Below, in pieces: positions 8,629 through 17,050 of a DNA stretch of 64,000 nt. Positions within the stretch are counted from its first letter, which is position 1, and every line of letters begins with the position of its first letter. This DNA is from an uncultured Bacteroidales bacterium (GTDB taxonomy: Bacteria > Bacteroidota > Bacteroidia > Bacteroidales > UBA932), in the NCBI GenBank assembly GCA_934726455.1, contig CAKVDS010000007.1:3316-67315 (forward strand). The letters run 5' to 3'. The notes beneath the pieces were generated by a model. That model searched no databases. It saw only the letters and a program-made list of their open reading frames with translations, and was not told the DNA's origin. The translations under genes were made by a program, and so were the position numbers.

Positions 8629-9243
8629 CTAAAGCTGAATACCCATGAAGGTCATGAACGCGATGCCCATCAGACCTACAGTTATGAACGTGATGCCTAT
8701 GCCCTTGAGAGGCTTGGGCACATTGCAGTAAGCCATCTTCTCGCGGATTGCGGCGAGGCAGACGATAGCGAGATACCAGCCGATTCCGGATCCTAATGCA
8801 TAGACTGCTGATTCTCCGACATTTGCGAAATCCTTCTGCTGCATGAAGAGAGCGCCTCCGAGGATGGCGCAGTTCACGGCTATGAGCGGGAGGTAGATTC
8901 CGAGTGAAGAATAGAGTGACGGAAGGAACTTCTCGACGATCATCTCCACGAGCTGCGTGAACGCCGCTATGACCGCGATGAACAGGATGAAGCTCAAGAA
9001 ACTCAAGTCAACATCGGCGAACTGCGGACCGAGCCAGCTGAGAGCCCCCGGCTGCAGGACGAACTTGTTGAGCAGATAGTTGAGAGGCAGCGTGCAGAGA
9101 AGCACGAATATAACAGCGAGACCGAGTCCGTTGGCTGTCTTGACATTCTTCGATACCGCCAGGTATGAGCACATACCCAGGAAGTATGAGAATATCATGT
9201 TGTCAATGAAGATTGACTTAACGAATAAACTTATATATTCCAT
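8629..9243 (-). CDS. nqrE: Na+-translocating NADH:quinone oxidoreductase subunit E
   Basis: 204 residues with about six hydrophobic segments. N-terminus MEYISLFVKSIFIDNMIFSYFLGMCSYLAVSK and the internal GSGIGWYLAIVCLAAIREK are typical of NqrE. NqrD and NqrE form a pair of inverted-topology membrane subunits carrying a shared iron centre inside the membrane. NqrA rather than an RnfB/RnfC pair in this operon distinguishes it from Rnf. Spaced 12 bases from both nqrD and nqrF. Confidence 0.97.
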   Translation of the reverse strand: MEYISLFVKSIFIDNMIFSYFLGMCSYLAVSKNVKTANGLGLAVIFVLLCTLPLNYLLNKFVLQPGALSWLGPQFADVDLSFLSFILFIAVIAAFTQLVEMIVEKFLPSLYSSLGIYLPLIAVNCAILGGALFMQQKDFANVGESAVYALGSGIGWYLAIVCLAAIREKMAYCNVPKPLKGIGITFITVGLMGIAFMTFMGIQL

Positions 9244-9255
9244 AGAGCGTCGCTG

Positions 9256-9858
9256 TTATTTTTCCTGAAGATCCTTGTCGCAGGCTCTCTGGATCCAGAT
9301 GATGCATCCGAGGAGAATGAGTGCGAACGGAGGCAGGATTACGAGATTGTTGGCGATATATCCGGCCGGCAGGACCTGAAATCCGAGCACGGTGCCGCTT
9401 CCGAGAAGTTCGCGGAAGAAGGCCACGATGACGAGAATCAGCGCGTAGCCGAATCCGTTGGCCAGACCGTCAAGCAGGGACGGGATCGGTTTGTTGCCGA
9501 GGGCGAACGCCTCGATGCGTCCCATCACGATACAGTTTGTGATTATGAGTCCGAAGTAGACGGACAGCTGTTTCTCGATAGAATAGGCGTATGCCTTGAG
9601 GAACTGGTCCACGAGGATCACCATGAGCGCCACCACCACGAGCTGCACGATGATGCGGACCCGGTTGGGGATGGTGTTGCGCATGAGGGAAACCACAAAA
9701 CTTGACAGGCCGGTGACGATCATCACGGAGAGACCCATCACAAGGGCTCCCTTGAGCTGCACCGTAACTGCAAGCGAGGAGCATATTCCGAGCACCAGGA
9801 CGGTGATCGGGTTCCCCTTGAGTATCGGGTTGAGGATTGTTTCTTTAAGATTGCTCAT
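9256..9858 (-). CDS. nqrD: Na+-translocating NADH:quinone oxidoreductase subunit D
   Basis: 200 residues with about six hydrophobic segments. PITVLVLGICSSLAVT near the start and LIITNCIVMGRIEAFALGNK in the middle are the matching half-site motifs of NqrD, each contributing a cysteine to the iron site shared with NqrE. Placed 3 bases after nqrC, as expected for the conserved nqrABCDEF order. Confidence 0.97.
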   Translation of the reverse strand: MSNLKETILNPILKGNPITVLVLGICSSLAVTVQLKGALVMGLSVMIVTGLSSFVVSLMRNTIPNRVRIIVQLVVVALMVILVDQFLKAYAYSIEKQLSVYFGLIITNCIVMGRIEAFALGNKPIPSLLDGLANGFGYALILVIVAFFRELLGSGTVLGFQVLPAGYIANNLVILPPFALILLGCIIWIQRACDKDLQEK

Positions 9859-9861
9859 AAC

Positions 9862-10611
9862 TTATTCCTCCGTACTTGTTGTAGCTTTTTTGAGATATCC
9901 GGCGTAAGCTCCGGCCCAGACATCGATGGCCTTGTTGAGTCCGTTGCAGGTCATCGTCGCTCCGGTGATGGCATCCACGGCATTGTCGTCGCCTTCAGGA
10001 GCTCCGCCCTTGACGATGTCGAACGGGTTGGCCGGATCTTTCAGATTGAGTTTCTTTCCGATGAATCCGGCCTGGAACTCGGGATCATCCTTGATCTTGG
10101 CTCCCAGTCCCGGAGTTTCGCTCGCGTGGTCGAAATATGCTCCGGCAATGGTCTGATGATCAGGCTGAAGCGCGATGTATCCCCAGATAGGACCCCAAAG
10201 GCCGGCCCCGTAGACAGGAATGACTGTCACTCCGGACTTGAAGACATATACAGGGAGCTCCGCGTCAGAACCGGCCTTGATGGCAAGATCCTGCGGCTTG
10301 AAGTTGTCGATAAGCTCGATGTTTTCTTTGCTTACGCCCAGATCCTTGATCTTGTCTCCCGCTGCATTCACCGCAAATGCTTCTGCAATCTGCTCGGAAT
10401 ACTTGGTGAGGACGGCGTCGTTGCCCATGGCGGAGAGCTCCGCCTTGGTGCCCACCTGTGCGGCTGTCAGGATCTGCGAGATGGTGTCGGCCTTCACGTT
10501 TGCAGTCTGCATAGGCTTGAGAGTCATCGCCGCAAATGCGAGTACCGCCGCGACTACTACAACGATCACTGTCGTGTAGATTATAGTATAGACATTACTG
10601 TTGGTATTCAT
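9862..10611 (-). CDS. nqrC: Na+-translocating NADH:quinone oxidoreductase subunit C
   Basis: 249 residues. One N-terminal membrane helix (YTIIYTTVIVVVVAAVLAFA) and an FMN-binding domain ending with AITGATMT, in which the Thr of TGAT (residues 216-219) is the covalent FMN attachment site made by ApbE; no apbE lies in this window. The flavin relays electrons between NqrD/E and NqrB. Two bases separate it from nqrB. Confidence 0.97.
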   Translation of the reverse strand: MNTNSNVYTIIYTTVIVVVVAAVLAFAAMTLKPMQTANVKADTISQILTAAQVGTKAELSAMGNDAVLTKYSEQIAEAFAVNAAGDKIKDLGVSKENIELIDNFKPQDLAIKAGSDAELPVYVFKSGVTVIPVYGAGLWGPIWGYIALQPDHQTIAGAYFDHASETPGLGAKIKDDPEFQAGFIGKKLNLKDPANPFDIVKGGAPEGDDNAVDAITGATMTCNGLNKAIDVWAGAYAGYLKKATTSTEE

Positions 10612-10613
10612 AT

Positions 10614-11729
10614 CTATGCGACTTTAAGTTTTTTAGCCTTGCGTGAAGTGTGCAGGTTCACTACTATGTAGTCAATGAGCGGTGCAAATGTGTTGCAGAG
10701 CAGGATGGCGAGCATCATGCCTTCCACATATCCCGGGTTGAACAGGCGTACCATCACGCAAAGTGCGCCCACAAGCAGTCCGTATATCCATTTTCCGCAC
10801 TCCGTCTGCGCTGATGTCACAGGATCCGTAGCCATGAATACTGTTCCGAAAGCGAATCCGCCATAGAGCAGCTGCATGTAGCAAGGGATGCCGGTCACTC
10901 CGGCGAGGTCGCCGATGAAACCCACGAGCAGGGCTCCGGCGATGCTTCCGGCCATGATCTTCCAACTTGCCACTCCGGTCCATATCAGTACGATGGCGCC
11001 AAGAAGGATGGCTATCACGGATGTTTCACCCACTGATCCCGGTACCGTACCGACGAACAGATCCCAGAAGCCGGTGCCGTACTGTGCGCTTGCCCCGTCA
11101 AGGGCGAGCGGGGTCGCTCCGGTAAAACCGTCCACGAGCTTTTCTCCCGGCTTATATGAAATCCAGCAGTTGGAGCCGGACATATAATTAGGGTAGGAGA
11201 AGAAGAGGAATGCACGGGTGAGAAGGGCCGGGTTCCAGATGTTCATTCCGGTGCCGCCGAACACTTCCTTGCCGAAGATGACGGCGAAAGCCACGGCTAT
11301 CGCAAGCATCCACAACGGGATGTCCACAGGCACGATGAGAGGAATGAAAAATCCTGATACAAGGTAACCTTCACTGACTTCCTCTCCGCGTATCTGGCTG
11401 GATGCGAATTCGATTCCGAGACCTACTATATAGGAGACGAGGTAGAGAGGCAGGACCTTGAGGAATCCGTACCAGAAGTTGCCGAGGATGTCTATCCCCG
11501 TGTTGCCGATGGCGAGACTGTGCTGGTAGCCGACGTTCCACATACCGAACAGGGCTGCCGGAGCCGCCGCCACGAGCACGACTATGAGTATACGTTTGAG
11601 ATCGATCGCATCGCGGACATGTGAACCCTTGAGGGTGACTGTCCCCGGCACGTGGAGGAATGTCTCAAAAGCGTCAACTGTTGAGTGCAGCCAATAGAGT
11701 TTGCCGCCTTTTTCAAAAATCTTGTTCAT
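10614..11729 (-). CDS. nqrB: Na+-translocating NADH:quinone oxidoreductase subunit B
   Basis: 371 residues, multi-spanning. GFTGATPLAL carries the TGAT flavinylation motif at residues 203-206, where FMN is esterified to Thr. The N-terminus (FEKGGKLYWLHSTVDAFETF) is the usual cytoplasmic segment. NqrB holds the Na+ channel and riboflavin site. Four bases follow nqrA; nqrC starts 2 bases after its stop. Confidence 0.97.
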   Translation of the reverse strand: MNKIFEKGGKLYWLHSTVDAFETFLHVPGTVTLKGSHVRDAIDLKRILIVVLVAAAPAALFGMWNVGYQHSLAIGNTGIDILGNFWYGFLKVLPLYLVSYIVGLGIEFASSQIRGEEVSEGYLVSGFFIPLIVPVDIPLWMLAIAVAFAVIFGKEVFGGTGMNIWNPALLTRAFLFFSYPNYMSGSNCWISYKPGEKLVDGFTGATPLALDGASAQYGTGFWDLFVGTVPGSVGETSVIAILLGAIVLIWTGVASWKIMAGSIAGALLVGFIGDLAGVTGIPCYMQLLYGGFAFGTVFMATDPVTSAQTECGKWIYGLLVGALCVMVRLFNPGYVEGMMLAILLCNTFAPLIDYIVVNLHTSRKAKKLKVA

Positions 11730-11733
11730 ACCT

Positions 11734-13092
11734 TTAAGCCATTTCCTTGAGCATAAGGTCTATGCCCTTTGATATGATGTCCTGGATGTTGTTCTTGCTC
11801 GGGTCGATGAACTCGCATGTGGCGAGGTCTTCCGGGAGCACTTCATAGATGCCGAACTGCTCCATCTTGTCGATGTCGCCGGCAAGGCAAGCCTTGGTGA
11901 GATAGATCGGGTAGATGTCCATAGGGAGAACCTTGGCATAATATCCGTCATTCATCAGGAAGGCGCGCGCGCCTCCGTGGAGATTGGTGTCCATGTCGTA
12001 CTTTCTCCAAGGGGTGAGCCATGAGAAATAGCAGTGGTCGGTGCTGAACTCCTTGTGCCTTATAGGGCGGGCCCAGCCGAGGAGTTCCTTTTCGTATCCC
12101 TCGCGGATGAGAGTGACCTGCTCATCGGAAAATCTCAGATATCCATCCACGCCCTTGTTCTCTCCTGAGAGGACATCGCCGCTGATGAAACGGATCTGCT
12201 CAGGGAAACCGCCGTAATAAGGGGCGAGCTCCTTGAGAGGCATGCCCGGTACGGTCTCGATGTAGGACGGCTCGATGGCCATAGGGCCGCAGACGGCCAC
12301 CTTGCGGCGCACATCATAGATCCCCTTGGTGAAGAGCTTGCCGATGGCGGCGAGACCTGCAAGTGAAATTGTCCATACGGTCTCTCCTTTCTGCATAGGA
12401 GAGATGTGGCTGATCTGCACCCCGACATTGCCGGCAGGGTGCTTCCCCTTGAAGCTGTGCAGCTTGACTCCGTTGAGCCTGGAGAATTCGCTGTGCTCCT
12501 TTGATGCGTCGATGGAGACATGCACTCCTCCGTCGGTCAGTTTGCCGAGGGCATCGACTCCGGCCTGGATGGCCTTTAGGTCGCCGGCGTGGCAGAATTC
12601 CGCGTCAGCAGCCAGCGGAGCGGTGTTGAACGCGGAGACGAAGATAGCCTTGGGCTTGGAGGCCGGATCGGCTATGATACCGTAAGGACGCTGGACGAGC
12701 CACGGCCAGAGGCCGCTTTTAAGGATGGCTTCGCGGGTGGCGGCGGCGTCCAGAGACGTGACGTCCTTCACTCCGAAGTCAACGCACCGGGTCTCGCTGT
12801 CGGCCTCGATGAGGACTGCGAGCAGTTTGCGCTTGTCTCCCCGGACGAGTTCCTTGACCTTTCCGCTTACCGGAGAGGTGAGGAGGATGTCAGGGTTCTT
12901 CTTGTCAGCGATGACCGGAGAACCGCAGAGCACCGGATCCCCCTCCTTGACCAGAAGCCGTGGAAGAAGACCCTTGAAGTCGGTCGGGCAGACCGCCACA
13001 ATGCCCGGAGCAATCGCCTTGGAGACACGAAGTTCCGCTTCACCCTCAACAGGGATGTTCAGACCCTTTTTCAAAACGATGGTTTGTGACAT
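11734..13092 (-). CDS. nqrA: Na+-translocating NADH:quinone oxidoreductase subunit A
   Basis: 452 residues with no membrane segment. The N-terminus (VLKKGLNIPVEGEAELRV) and a lipoyl-like barrel with the LLVKEGDPVLCGSPVIADKK stretch are typical of NqrA, the cytoplasmic subunit at the quinone end of the complex. It is the first gene of the operon. It starts at ATG 13092 and is divergent from the pcrA-type helicase gene with 71 bases between them. Confidence 0.97.
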   Translation of the reverse strand: MSQTIVLKKGLNIPVEGEAELRVSKAIAPGIVAVCPTDFKGLLPRLLVKEGDPVLCGSPVIADKKNPDILLTSPVSGKVKELVRGDKRKLLAVLIEADSETRCVDFGVKDVTSLDAAATREAILKSGLWPWLVQRPYGIIADPASKPKAIFVSAFNTAPLAADAEFCHAGDLKAIQAGVDALGKLTDGGVHVSIDASKEHSEFSRLNGVKLHSFKGKHPAGNVGVQISHISPMQKGETVWTISLAGLAAIGKLFTKGIYDVRRKVAVCGPMAIEPSYIETVPGMPLKELAPYYGGFPEQIRFISGDVLSGENKGVDGYLRFSDEQVTLIREGYEKELLGWARPIRHKEFSTDHCYFSWLTPWRKYDMDTNLHGGARAFLMNDGYYAKVLPMDIYPIYLTKACLAGDIDKMEQFGIYEVLPEDLATCEFIDPSKNNIQDIISKGIDLMLKEMA

Positions 13093-13128
13093 TTAAGTAT
13101 GACGTTAATATGATTTGCAAATGCGCTG

Positions 13129-13136
13129 CGAATTTA
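13129..13136 (-). promoter_or_regulatory. Possible -7 box TAAATTCG for nqrABCDEF
   Basis: An imperfect match to TAnnTTTG, 36 bases before nqrA. It is the best candidate seen in the 71-base divergent gap; no clear -33 element. Confidence 0.25.
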
Positions 13137-13148
13137 CTCATTTTTTCG

Positions 13149-13156
13149 TAATTTCG
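13149..13156 (+). promoter_or_regulatory. Possible -7 box TAATTTCG for the PcrA/UvrD helicase
   Basis: Seven mismatch-tolerant matches to TAnnTTTG (the sixth consensus T is C), 7 bases before the ATG at 13164, in the same position relative to the start as several clearer boxes in the window. Confidence 0.4.
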
Positions 13157-13163
13157 CGGCGTT

Positions 13164-15536
13164 ATGGAGGATAAAGTGAAAGCGGTCCTGGAGGGACTGA
13201 ACGAAGAGCAGAGAAAGGCCGTGGAGTGCGTGGACGGTCCTGTACTCATAGTTGCCGGTGCAGGCTCGGGCAAGACGAGGGTGCTGACAAGCAGAATAGC
13301 ATATATATTGGCTTCAGGTGTCGAAGCCTCGCGTATACTCGCGCTGACCTTTACCAAGAAGGCGGCCGGGGAGATGAAGTCGAGGATTGCCGACATGGTG
13401 GGCGAGCGTACGGCCCGGAGACTGGTGATGGGCACTTTCCATTCCGTCTTTGTCCGTTTCCTCAGGGAGTATGCCGCTTCTCTGGGCTATCCGGAGCGTT
13501 TTACCATCTACGACACGTCCGATTCCACCAGCGCGGTCAAGGCCTGCATAAAGGAACTCGGGCTGGATGACAAGATCTACAAGCCCAAGGATGTCCTTTC
13601 CCGCATCTCCATGGCCAAAAACAACCTTGTGACAGTCCAGGGCTACCGCAACAACGCGGAACTGATGGTCTCCGACTCCCACAGCCGCAAGCCGCGCATG
13701 TGCGATCTCTATGAGCTCTACCAGAAAAAACTGAAGACGGCGGGGGTCATGGACTTTGATGATATCCTGCTGAATATGAACTATCTGCTGCGGGACAACA
13801 AAGATGCGCTCGCCGCCATCTCCGACAGGTTCTCGTATATCATGGTGGACGAGTATCAGGACACCAACTACGCCCAGTACCTGATCTTGAAGAAACTTGC
13901 GCAGTTCCATCACAACATCTGCGTGGTCGGTGATGACAGCCAGTCCATATACGCGTTCCGCGGCGCCAAGATCGAGAATATCCTCAATTTCAAGAAAGAC
14001 TACCCGGAGTGCCATATATTCAGGCTGGAACGCAATTACCGTTCAACCGCGACCATTGTTGACGCGGCCAACTCACTTATCGAGCATAATGACGGGCGCA
14101 TCCCGAAGAAATGCTATGCAGTCGGGGGAGCGGGAGACAAGATAAAGCTGCTCAAGGCCTACACTGAGCAGGATGAGGCAGTGTCCATAGTGTCGGAAAT
14201 CATCTCCAGGATGCGTCAGGAGCAGTGCCGCTACAAGGACTTCGCCATCCTCTACCGTACCAACTCCCAGTCGCGTGTTCTGGAGGAACAGCTGCGCAGG
14301 CGCAACATACCGTACATGATCTACTCCGGCAACTCGTTCTTCGACCGTGCCGAGGTCAAGGACATGATGGCATATTTCAAGCTTGTGGTGAACCCGTCAG
14401 ATGACGAGTCTTTCAGACGGGTGGTCAACAAGCCGGCAAGAGGCATAGGTGACACGACCTTCCGCCTTGTCGAGTCAGCGGCTGCCGCAGCCGGTGTGCC
14501 GCTGTTTGAAGCTGCGCTCAAAGTTTCCAAGGTGGTGCCGTTCTGCACCATGATAAAAGGTCTCTCGGAAATGGTCATGTCAACGGATGCCCATGAACTG
14601 GCCGTCATGATCGCCGAGAAGAGCGGACTGTACGCCTCATATAAGGCGGATACCAGCATCGAAGGGCTTTCAAGGGTGTCCAACCTTGATGAGCTTCTCA
14701 ACTCGGTGTCTTCTTTTATTGAGGAGAGGGAGATGGAGGCGGAAGGGGCTGACGAGCCGCTCGGCACCGTGACGCTCGATGATTTCCTTGAGAATGTGTC
14801 GCTTCTGAGCAATGTCGATGTCTCCGAGGGGGATGAAGATAATAAAGTGGCCCTGATGACGGTGCATTCGGCCAAGGGTCTGGAGTTTCCTTATGTGTTT
14901 GTGGCCGGCATGGAGGAGAACCTCTTTCCGAGCCTCTCGATGCTCGCGACCAAGCAGAATCTGGAGGAGGAACGCAGGCTGTTCTATGTCGCGGTTACAA
15001 GGGCCGGGAAGGCTCTTTCCCTTTCATTTGCCGGCACGAGGATGCGCAACGGCAAGCACGAGTCCAATTCCCCGTCGCGCTTTATCAAGGAGATAGACCC
15101 TTCGTATATCGAGAATCCTCTTGATGAGGCTGACTTTGATGACAGTGGAGTAAGGCATGAGTGGGGCGGCTTCGGTTCACGGTTCACCGGGGGCAGGCTG
15201 GACAGAATCCAGAGCAGCTCTCCCGGAGATTATGGCAAATCCTCCCGTGTCGTATATGAGCGCCGGGAGCGTCCTGCCGGGAAAGCGTCGCCTTTTCCGG
15301 CCCGTCCGGCAGTTCAGCCACGTCCGTCCCTGCCTGATCCTGATCCGGACTTCAAGGGAGTTGACATGACGCAACTGCGCGTCGGAGAGAGAATAGAGCA
15401 CAACCGTTTCGGTGCCGGTACAATACTGAATCTCTCCGGGACGGCCCCTGATATGAAAGCCCATATCAAGTTCGACATCCACGGAGAGAAACTTCTGCTG
15501 CTCAAATATGCCAAGATAAGGCCGCTCAAGGCCTAA
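13164..15536 (+). CDS. pcrA: ATP-dependent DNA helicase, UvrD/PcrA family
   Basis: 790 residues. SF1A helicase motifs in order: Walker A AGAGSGKT (31-38), VDEYQDTN (about 228), GDDSQSIYAFRGA (about 255), LERNYRS, the late TVHSAKGLEFPYVFVAG (about 566) and VAVTRA. The C-terminal region (RPSLPDPDPDFKG, then VGERIEHNRFGAGTILNLSG) is the Tudor-like RNA-polymerase-binding end of PcrA/UvrD. It translocates 3' to 5' in repair and clears replication-transcription conflicts. Its TAA shares bases with the convergent thioesterase stop (CTAA, 15533-15536). Confidence 0.95.
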   Translation: MEDKVKAVLEGLNEEQRKAVECVDGPVLIVAGAGSGKTRVLTSRIAYILASGVEASRILALTFTKKAAGEMKSRIADMVGERTARRLVMGTFHSVFVRFLREYAASLGYPERFTIYDTSDSTSAVKACIKELGLDDKIYKPKDVLSRISMAKNNLVTVQGYRNNAELMVSDSHSRKPRMCDLYELYQKKLKTAGVMDFDDILLNMNYLLRDNKDALAAISDRFSYIMVDEYQDTNYAQYLILKKLAQFHHNICVVGDDSQSIYAFRGAKIENILNFKKDYPECHIFRLERNYRSTATIVDAANSLIEHNDGRIPKKCYAVGGAGDKIKLLKAYTEQDEAVSIVSEIISRMRQEQCRYKDFAILYRTNSQSRVLEEQLRRRNIPYMIYSGNSFFDRAEVKDMMAYFKLVVNPSDDESFRRVVNKPARGIGDTTFRLVESAAAAAGVPLFEAALKVSKVVPFCTMIKGLSEMVMSTDAHELAVMIAEKSGLYASYKADTSIEGLSRVSNLDELLNSVSSFIEEREMEAEGADEPLGTVTLDDFLENVSLLSNVDVSEGDEDNKVALMTVHSAKGLEFPYVFVAGMEENLFPSLSMLATKQNLEEERRLFYVAVTRAGKALSLSFAGTRMRNGKHESNSPSRFIKEIDPSYIENPLDEADFDDSGVRHEWGGFGSRFTGGRLDRIQSSSPGDYGKSSRVVYERRERPAGKASPFPARPAVQPRPSLPDPDPDFKGVDMTQLRVGERIEHNRFGAGTILNLSGTAPDMKAHIKFDIHGEKLLLLKYAKIRPLKA

Positions 15537-16273
15537 GGCTCGAAGACGAGTTTTTCGATGAAGACCTGATGGTCTCCGCACCGGCCCTCGACTATGTGGC
15601 TGCCTTCGCTTTCGGTGTGGTAAAGCGTCACCGTGTCGCCCTGACGGGCCTCCTTGTTGAAATTGATGCTCACTTCTTTCAGAAAATGTCCGAATACAAG
15701 GTCCTGCGGGAGGTTGTCAAGTGCCCATACGGTGTATTTTACGTTGTTGGCATGCCCGTTATAGTCTACATCTGACCAGTTTACACGGTGGGTGCCGATT
15801 TCCTTGAGTTCCGCTCCTTTGGGAAACGCGATCTTGGGACATGGCGATTCGATGGCCTTGTCGCTGCTCTGTGATTCAGACGGGATAAGTGACATCACCT
15901 CTTCGCCCCGGCATATCCTGCGGCTTTCAAGGTTCATCACAATCCAGGAACTGGTGGAGTTGACGGCCACCCGGCCTTCGGAATCCTTTAACTGATAATC
16001 GCGGATGAAGTAGAGCCCGTCCAGTCCACGGTGCCAGGTGTCGAGATGTATCTTCTCATCGAAGCGGACTTTTCGCTCGAACCGCGTCTGCATCCTCGCG
16101 AGTATCCATGCGCAGTCGTGCGACTTGAGCGCATCATCGCTGAAACTCTGGACCTGGGCAGCCTTGACCGCCATCTGCTGTGCGAGGTCGAGGAAAGATT
16201 CCGGGCGGAGAATATGGTGGCAATCAGACATATAGCATGTCACGATGCCGTCTTGGGAATATTTGCTGTTCAT
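15533..16273 (-). CDS. Acyl-ACP thioesterase (FatA/FatB-type)
   Basis: 246 residues from ATG 16273, chosen because it overlaps the upstream Nif3 stop in an ATGA; an upstream TTG at 16282 is unlikely. Double hotdog fold expected. DVDYNGHANNVKY (about 170-180) contains the Asp-x-Asn-x-His catalytic pattern of FatA-type thioesterases, and the early QMAVKAAQVQSFSDDAL plus WILARMQTRFERKVRFDE match the first hotdog. It would hydrolyse acyl-ACP to release free fatty acid. It is the last gene of the six-gene minus-strand run and converges on the helicase with a 4-base stop overlap. Confidence 0.87.
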   Translation of the reverse strand: MNSKYSQDGIVTCYMSDCHHILRPESFLDLAQQMAVKAAQVQSFSDDALKSHDCAWILARMQTRFERKVRFDEKIHLDTWHRGLDGLYFIRDYQLKDSEGRVAVNSTSSWIVMNLESRRICRGEEVMSLIPSESQSSDKAIESPCPKIAFPKGAELKEIGTHRVNWSDVDYNGHANNVKYTVWALDNLPQDLVFGHFLKEVSINFNKEARQGDTVTLYHTESEGSHIVEGRCGDHQVFIEKLVFEP

Positions 16274-17049
16274 ATCAGACAATTTATAGGGTTGGTGTAT
16301 GTTCCGCTGATCCTCGCACTGATTCCCGGAAAAGCCTCCGTCAGAATGTCGTGCAGGAGAACCTGTGTGAACTGCTCGCTTTCGTAGTGGCCGAGTTCCG
16401 CCAGAAGCACGCCTGAGTTTTCGAAATAATCATGATAGTGAAATTCCCCGCAGACGAAGCAGTCCGCCCCTTTCCGGATGGCTTCAGGAAGCAGGAAGGC
16501 TCCGGCTCCTCCGCATATGGCGACTTTCCGGATTGTCTTTCCGGATGTGGCCGAATGCCTTAGGGCATGCACCACGAACCTGTCCTTGAGCATCAGCAGG
16601 AACTCGTTGTCTGTCAGGGGACTCCGCAGTTCTCCAATCACTCCGGAACCGGCATCGGAACTCTCTTTCGCCGAGAGCCAGGAGAGCCCGTCCATCCCTA
16701 TGGCATCTGCAATCTTGTAGTTGACTCCTCCTCGCGCATTGTCAAGGCTGGTGTGTGCCGAGTATATGGCGATGCCGGCTTTTATGGCCCTGACAGTGCA
16801 GCGTTGCTGGTACGTGGTGTTGCTTACCATCTTGAGAGGATGGAAGAGCAGAGGGTGGTGGGAGAGTATCAGCTGGCATCCGAGTTTTTCCGCCTCTGCG
16901 ACCACTTCCTCCGTCACGTCAAGGCATATCAGGACAGATTCTATCTCCTGCTCGGGAAATCCGACCTGCAGCCCTGAGTTGTCGAAGCTGTCTTGGATTG
17001 AAAGCGGCGCCACCTTTTCGATGGCGCCTGTCAGTTCTTTGAGTTTCAT
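16270..17049 (-). CDS. Nif3-like dinuclear metal centre protein
   Basis: 259 residues, the compact form of the Nif3/YbgI family; many members carry an inserted domain and are about 360 long. Metal-binding residues are visible in LSHHPLLF (His64-65), SAHTSLD (99-103), and near the C-terminus GEFHYHD and LGHYESEQF. The family forms hexameric rings with two metals per subunit; some have GTP cyclohydrolase-like annotation but the cellular role is not settled. One base separates it from the S9 peptidase gene upstream; its stop overlaps the thioesterase start (ATGA). Confidence 0.87.
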   Translation of the reverse strand: MKLKELTGAIEKVAPLSIQDSFDNSGLQVGFPEQEIESVLICLDVTEEVVAEAEKLGCQLILSHHPLLFHPLKMVSNTTYQQRCTVRAIKAGIAIYSAHTSLDNARGGVNYKIADAIGMDGLSWLSAKESSDAGSGVIGELRSPLTDNEFLLMLKDRFVVHALRHSATSGKTIRKVAICGGAGAFLLPEAIRKGADCFVCGEFHYHDYFENSGVLLAELGHYESEQFTQVLLHDILTEAFPGISARISGTYTNPINCLI

Positions 17050-17050
17050 G

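Noticed and set aside
7342..13092. Rnf-type electron transport complex instead of Nqr
   Set aside because: A typical NqrA and the NqrF ferredoxin/FAD domain are present; no RnfB or RnfC.
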